A stretch of DNA of 64,000 nt. Origin: Arcobacter defluvii (lineage in GTDB: Bacteria; Campylobacterota; Campylobacteria; Campylobacterales; Arcobacteraceae). Where the stretch lies: NCBI RefSeq assembly GCF_013201725.1, contig NZ_CP053835.1:1302001-1366000 (forward strand), written 5' to 3'. Below are positions 62,356 through 64,000 of this stretch, piece by piece (position 1 is the first letter of the stretch; every line of letters begins with the position of its first letter). The notes under the pieces are model-generated. The model saw only the letters and a list, made by a program, of their open reading frames with translations. It made no database searches and had not been told where the DNA came from. The translations under genes were made by a program, and so were the position numbers.

Positions 62356-63925
62356 ATTTTGAAATAAGTTCTTTTTTTAGTTCTTCTTTATTGATTTTAT
62401 TTTTATCAGAAGGAACAAGGGGTAAAGATTTTTTGTAGATTATTTTAGATGGAATCATATATGAGGCTAAATGTTTTTTTAGTTCAAATAAAATTTCACT
62501 ACTACTTAATTCATTTTTTGCACTATAAACTAAAACAATCTCTTCTTCTATCTCATCATTTTCTATTGAAAATACTGCACATTTTTCAATATCTTTTAAT
62601 TCTTTTTTTACAACTGATTCAATTTCATAAGGATTAACTCTATAACCTCTTGTTTTAATCATATCATCAAGTCTTGAAACAAAATATAAGTAACCTTCTT
62701 CATCTTTATAAACAAAATCTCCGGTTTTTACAACAATTTCATCTGTTAATTGTCCTTCAAGATTTATTACATTTTTAAGTATTTGAATTGATTTAAATCT
62801 TTCAGCAGTCTCTTTTGGTGCATTCCAATAACCTTTGTAGATGTATCCACCTCTGTGAATTAATTCACCTGTAACTCTTGGTTTACATTCATTTCCATTT
62901 TCATCAATTACATATAATTCAACATCAGGAATAGCTTTTCCAATAGAATCAGGTCTTATTTTTAATTGACTTGGATCTAAATAAGTTGATCTAAATGCTT
63001 CTGTTAATCCATGCATTAAATAAAATTCTGCATTAATAAAATATTTTTCAATATCTTTAATCATTTTAGAAGTTACATTTCCACCAGAAGATGCAATAAT
63101 TCTTACATTTTCAAGTAAAGATGGATTTGGAAGTCTAAATTCATCTTCATCAAACATTTCAGTTATATTTATAGGCATTAGTGAAATTACACTTACTTTA
63201 TCATTGATTATATGATTAAAAAAATCTGTTGGTAAAACAAATCTATGTAAAGCTAAAGTTGCTCTTTTATATAAAGAACAAAAGATTTGATTTAATCCAT
63301 AATCAAGATTAAAAAGTAATAATCCAGAAATAACATCATCTTCTTTTAGTTTTAGATATTGTGAAACAACTCTTGCACTATCGATTAAATTTCTATGTGA
63401 AATCACTATTCCTTTTGGTTTACCATTTAAACCAAATGAATAAGTAATAACAGCATTATCATGTCCACTTACATCACAAATATAAGGCTTTTTATAATAT
63501 TTATAAATCTCTTCAAAAGAAGCTAAATCTTTATTTGTTGTTTCATAAGAGATGATTTTTCCATCAAATTTTATCTCTTCAATAGACTCAATTTTTATTT
63601 TATCAGTAATAATACATTTAATATCACAATCTTCAATGATATATTCTATTTGTTCTGGTTTTAAAAGTTTTGTTAATGGAACTAAAACATAGTTTGTTGA
63701 TAAAATTGCAAGTATTGCTATAACTTGATTTATATCTTTATTTGAATAAATACCAATTCTACTACCTTTTGGTAAGTCTAATTCTGATAAATAAAGGGCT
63801 ATTTGATTAACTTTAGTGAAAAGTTCACTATAAGTTAATTTTTCATTTCCATATATTAAAGCAACTTTTTGTGGATGAGAAATATTTGCATCTTCGATTA
63901 AAGTTCTAATACAATTTATTGACAT
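62354..63925 (-). CDS. AMP-forming acyl-CoA/acyl-carrier ligase
   Basis: 523 aa ANL superfamily enzyme. The P-loop-like motif is AVITYSFGLNGKPKGIVISH, where the usual SGTTG is FGLNG. Then YLMHGLTEAF, TGDFVYKDEEGYLYF and the hinge FVSRLDDMIKTRGYRVNP, and a C-terminal Lys (KNKINKEELKKEL). It activates a carboxylate with ATP. Substrate unknown. The gene before it ends 12 bases upstream, so it belongs to an operon entering from the right edge. Confidence 0.88.
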   Translation of the reverse strand: MSINCIRTLIEDANISHPQKVALIYGNEKLTYSELFTKVNQIALYLSELDLPKGSRIGIYSNKDINQVIAILAILSTNYVLVPLTKLLKPEQIEYIIEDCDIKCIITDKIKIESIEEIKFDGKIISYETTNKDLASFEEIYKYYKKPYICDVSGHDNAVITYSFGLNGKPKGIVISHRNLIDSARVVSQYLKLKEDDVISGLLLFNLDYGLNQIFCSLYKRATLALHRFVLPTDFFNHIINDKVSVISLMPINITEMFDEDEFRLPNPSLLENVRIIASSGGNVTSKMIKDIEKYFINAEFYLMHGLTEAFRSTYLDPSQLKIRPDSIGKAIPDVELYVIDENGNECKPRVTGELIHRGGYIYKGYWNAPKETAERFKSIQILKNVINLEGQLTDEIVVKTGDFVYKDEEGYLYFVSRLDDMIKTRGYRVNPYEIESVVKKELKDIEKCAVFSIENDEIEEEIVLVYSAKNELSSSEILFELKKHLASYMIPSKIIYKKSLPLVPSDKNKINKEELKKELISK

Positions 63926-63937
63926 AATTACCCCTTT

Positions 63938-64000
63938 TTATTGTTGTGTAATACCTAAAGTCCAAATATCATAGTTATAATCCATGATAATTGCTGGATG
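63938..64000 (-). CDS. 3' end of an unknown gene, cut by the window edge
   Basis: The last 20 codons (HPAIIMDYNYDIWTLGITQQ) end at TAA 63938-63940. GGGG follows as ribosome binding site for the next gene, 12 bases away, so it is upstream in the same operon. Too short to identify. Confidence 0.5.
   Translation of the reverse strand, partial: HPAIIMDYNYDIWTLGITQQ

Overview
The window comes from an AT-rich bacterium of the Arcobacter group (Campylobacterota). The strongest sign is a sodium channel at 35534-36337 that I recognise as a close relative of NavAb of Arcobacter butzleri. The hspR-cbpA pair, the small c-type cytochrome, the NhaD antiporter, the two-gene motAB operon and the very low GC fit this. 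Gene order, not a database search, supports the calls.

Layout. (1) Bases 1-17605 are accessory island A, cut by the left edge. It carries many unknown genes plus two sirtuins, a cyclic-phosphate-processing receiver domain, an AAA+ ATPase with a basic partner, SLOG-like proteins, two PD-(D/E)XK nucleases and a WYL-domain regulator. It ends in a tyrosine integrase (16311-17405, minus) and a tRNA 3'-end attachment site (17560-17605). At least eight transcription units of this island share a palindrome GACA-N6-TGTC set 10 bp (7 bp for the WYL gene) upstream of a -10-like box. Four of them also share a hairpin, which in three hides the Shine-Dalgarno sequence. This looks like one island-wide regulon, possibly run by the WYL protein.

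(2) Bases 17606-31181 are island B, bounded by a second, 44/46 identical tRNA 3'-end copy and the second integrase (29913-30995). It holds an integrase pseudogene, a complete type II-C CRISPR-Cas locus (cas9, cas1, cas2, tracrRNA, 27 repeats), a two-gene membrane module, an StbDE/RelBE-like toxin-antitoxin pair, a repressor remnant, two copies of a small structured RNA, another hairpin-rich RNA-like region, a PBECR-like protein, and a 56-aa protein coupled to a GNAT acetyltransferase. The tracrRNA has a consensus promoter and a terminator, reads antisense over the 3' end of cas2, and has a hairpin inserted in its anti-repeat.

(3) Bases 31182-64000 are ordinary chromosome: motAB, a DUF475 membrane protein, nhaD, the NavAb-like channel, a REC-PilZ-like protein, an AraC regulator divergent from a quinohemoprotein amine dehydrogenase operon (qhpA-qhpD-qhpC-qhpB), a YbhG/F/S/R-type ABC exporter, hspR-cbpA, a response regulator/CheC/histidine kinase set, a rhodanese and MnmC-like oxidoreductase, tRNA-Leu, HU, an aldolase, rsmH-ftsL-RND pump, an NlpC/P60 lipoprotein, a cytochrome c and an AMP-forming ligase.

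The tRNA fragments read on the plus strand, so the intact tRNA gene should lie left of the window, followed by island A, site 1, island B, site 2 and the chromosome: two elements in tandem at one site.
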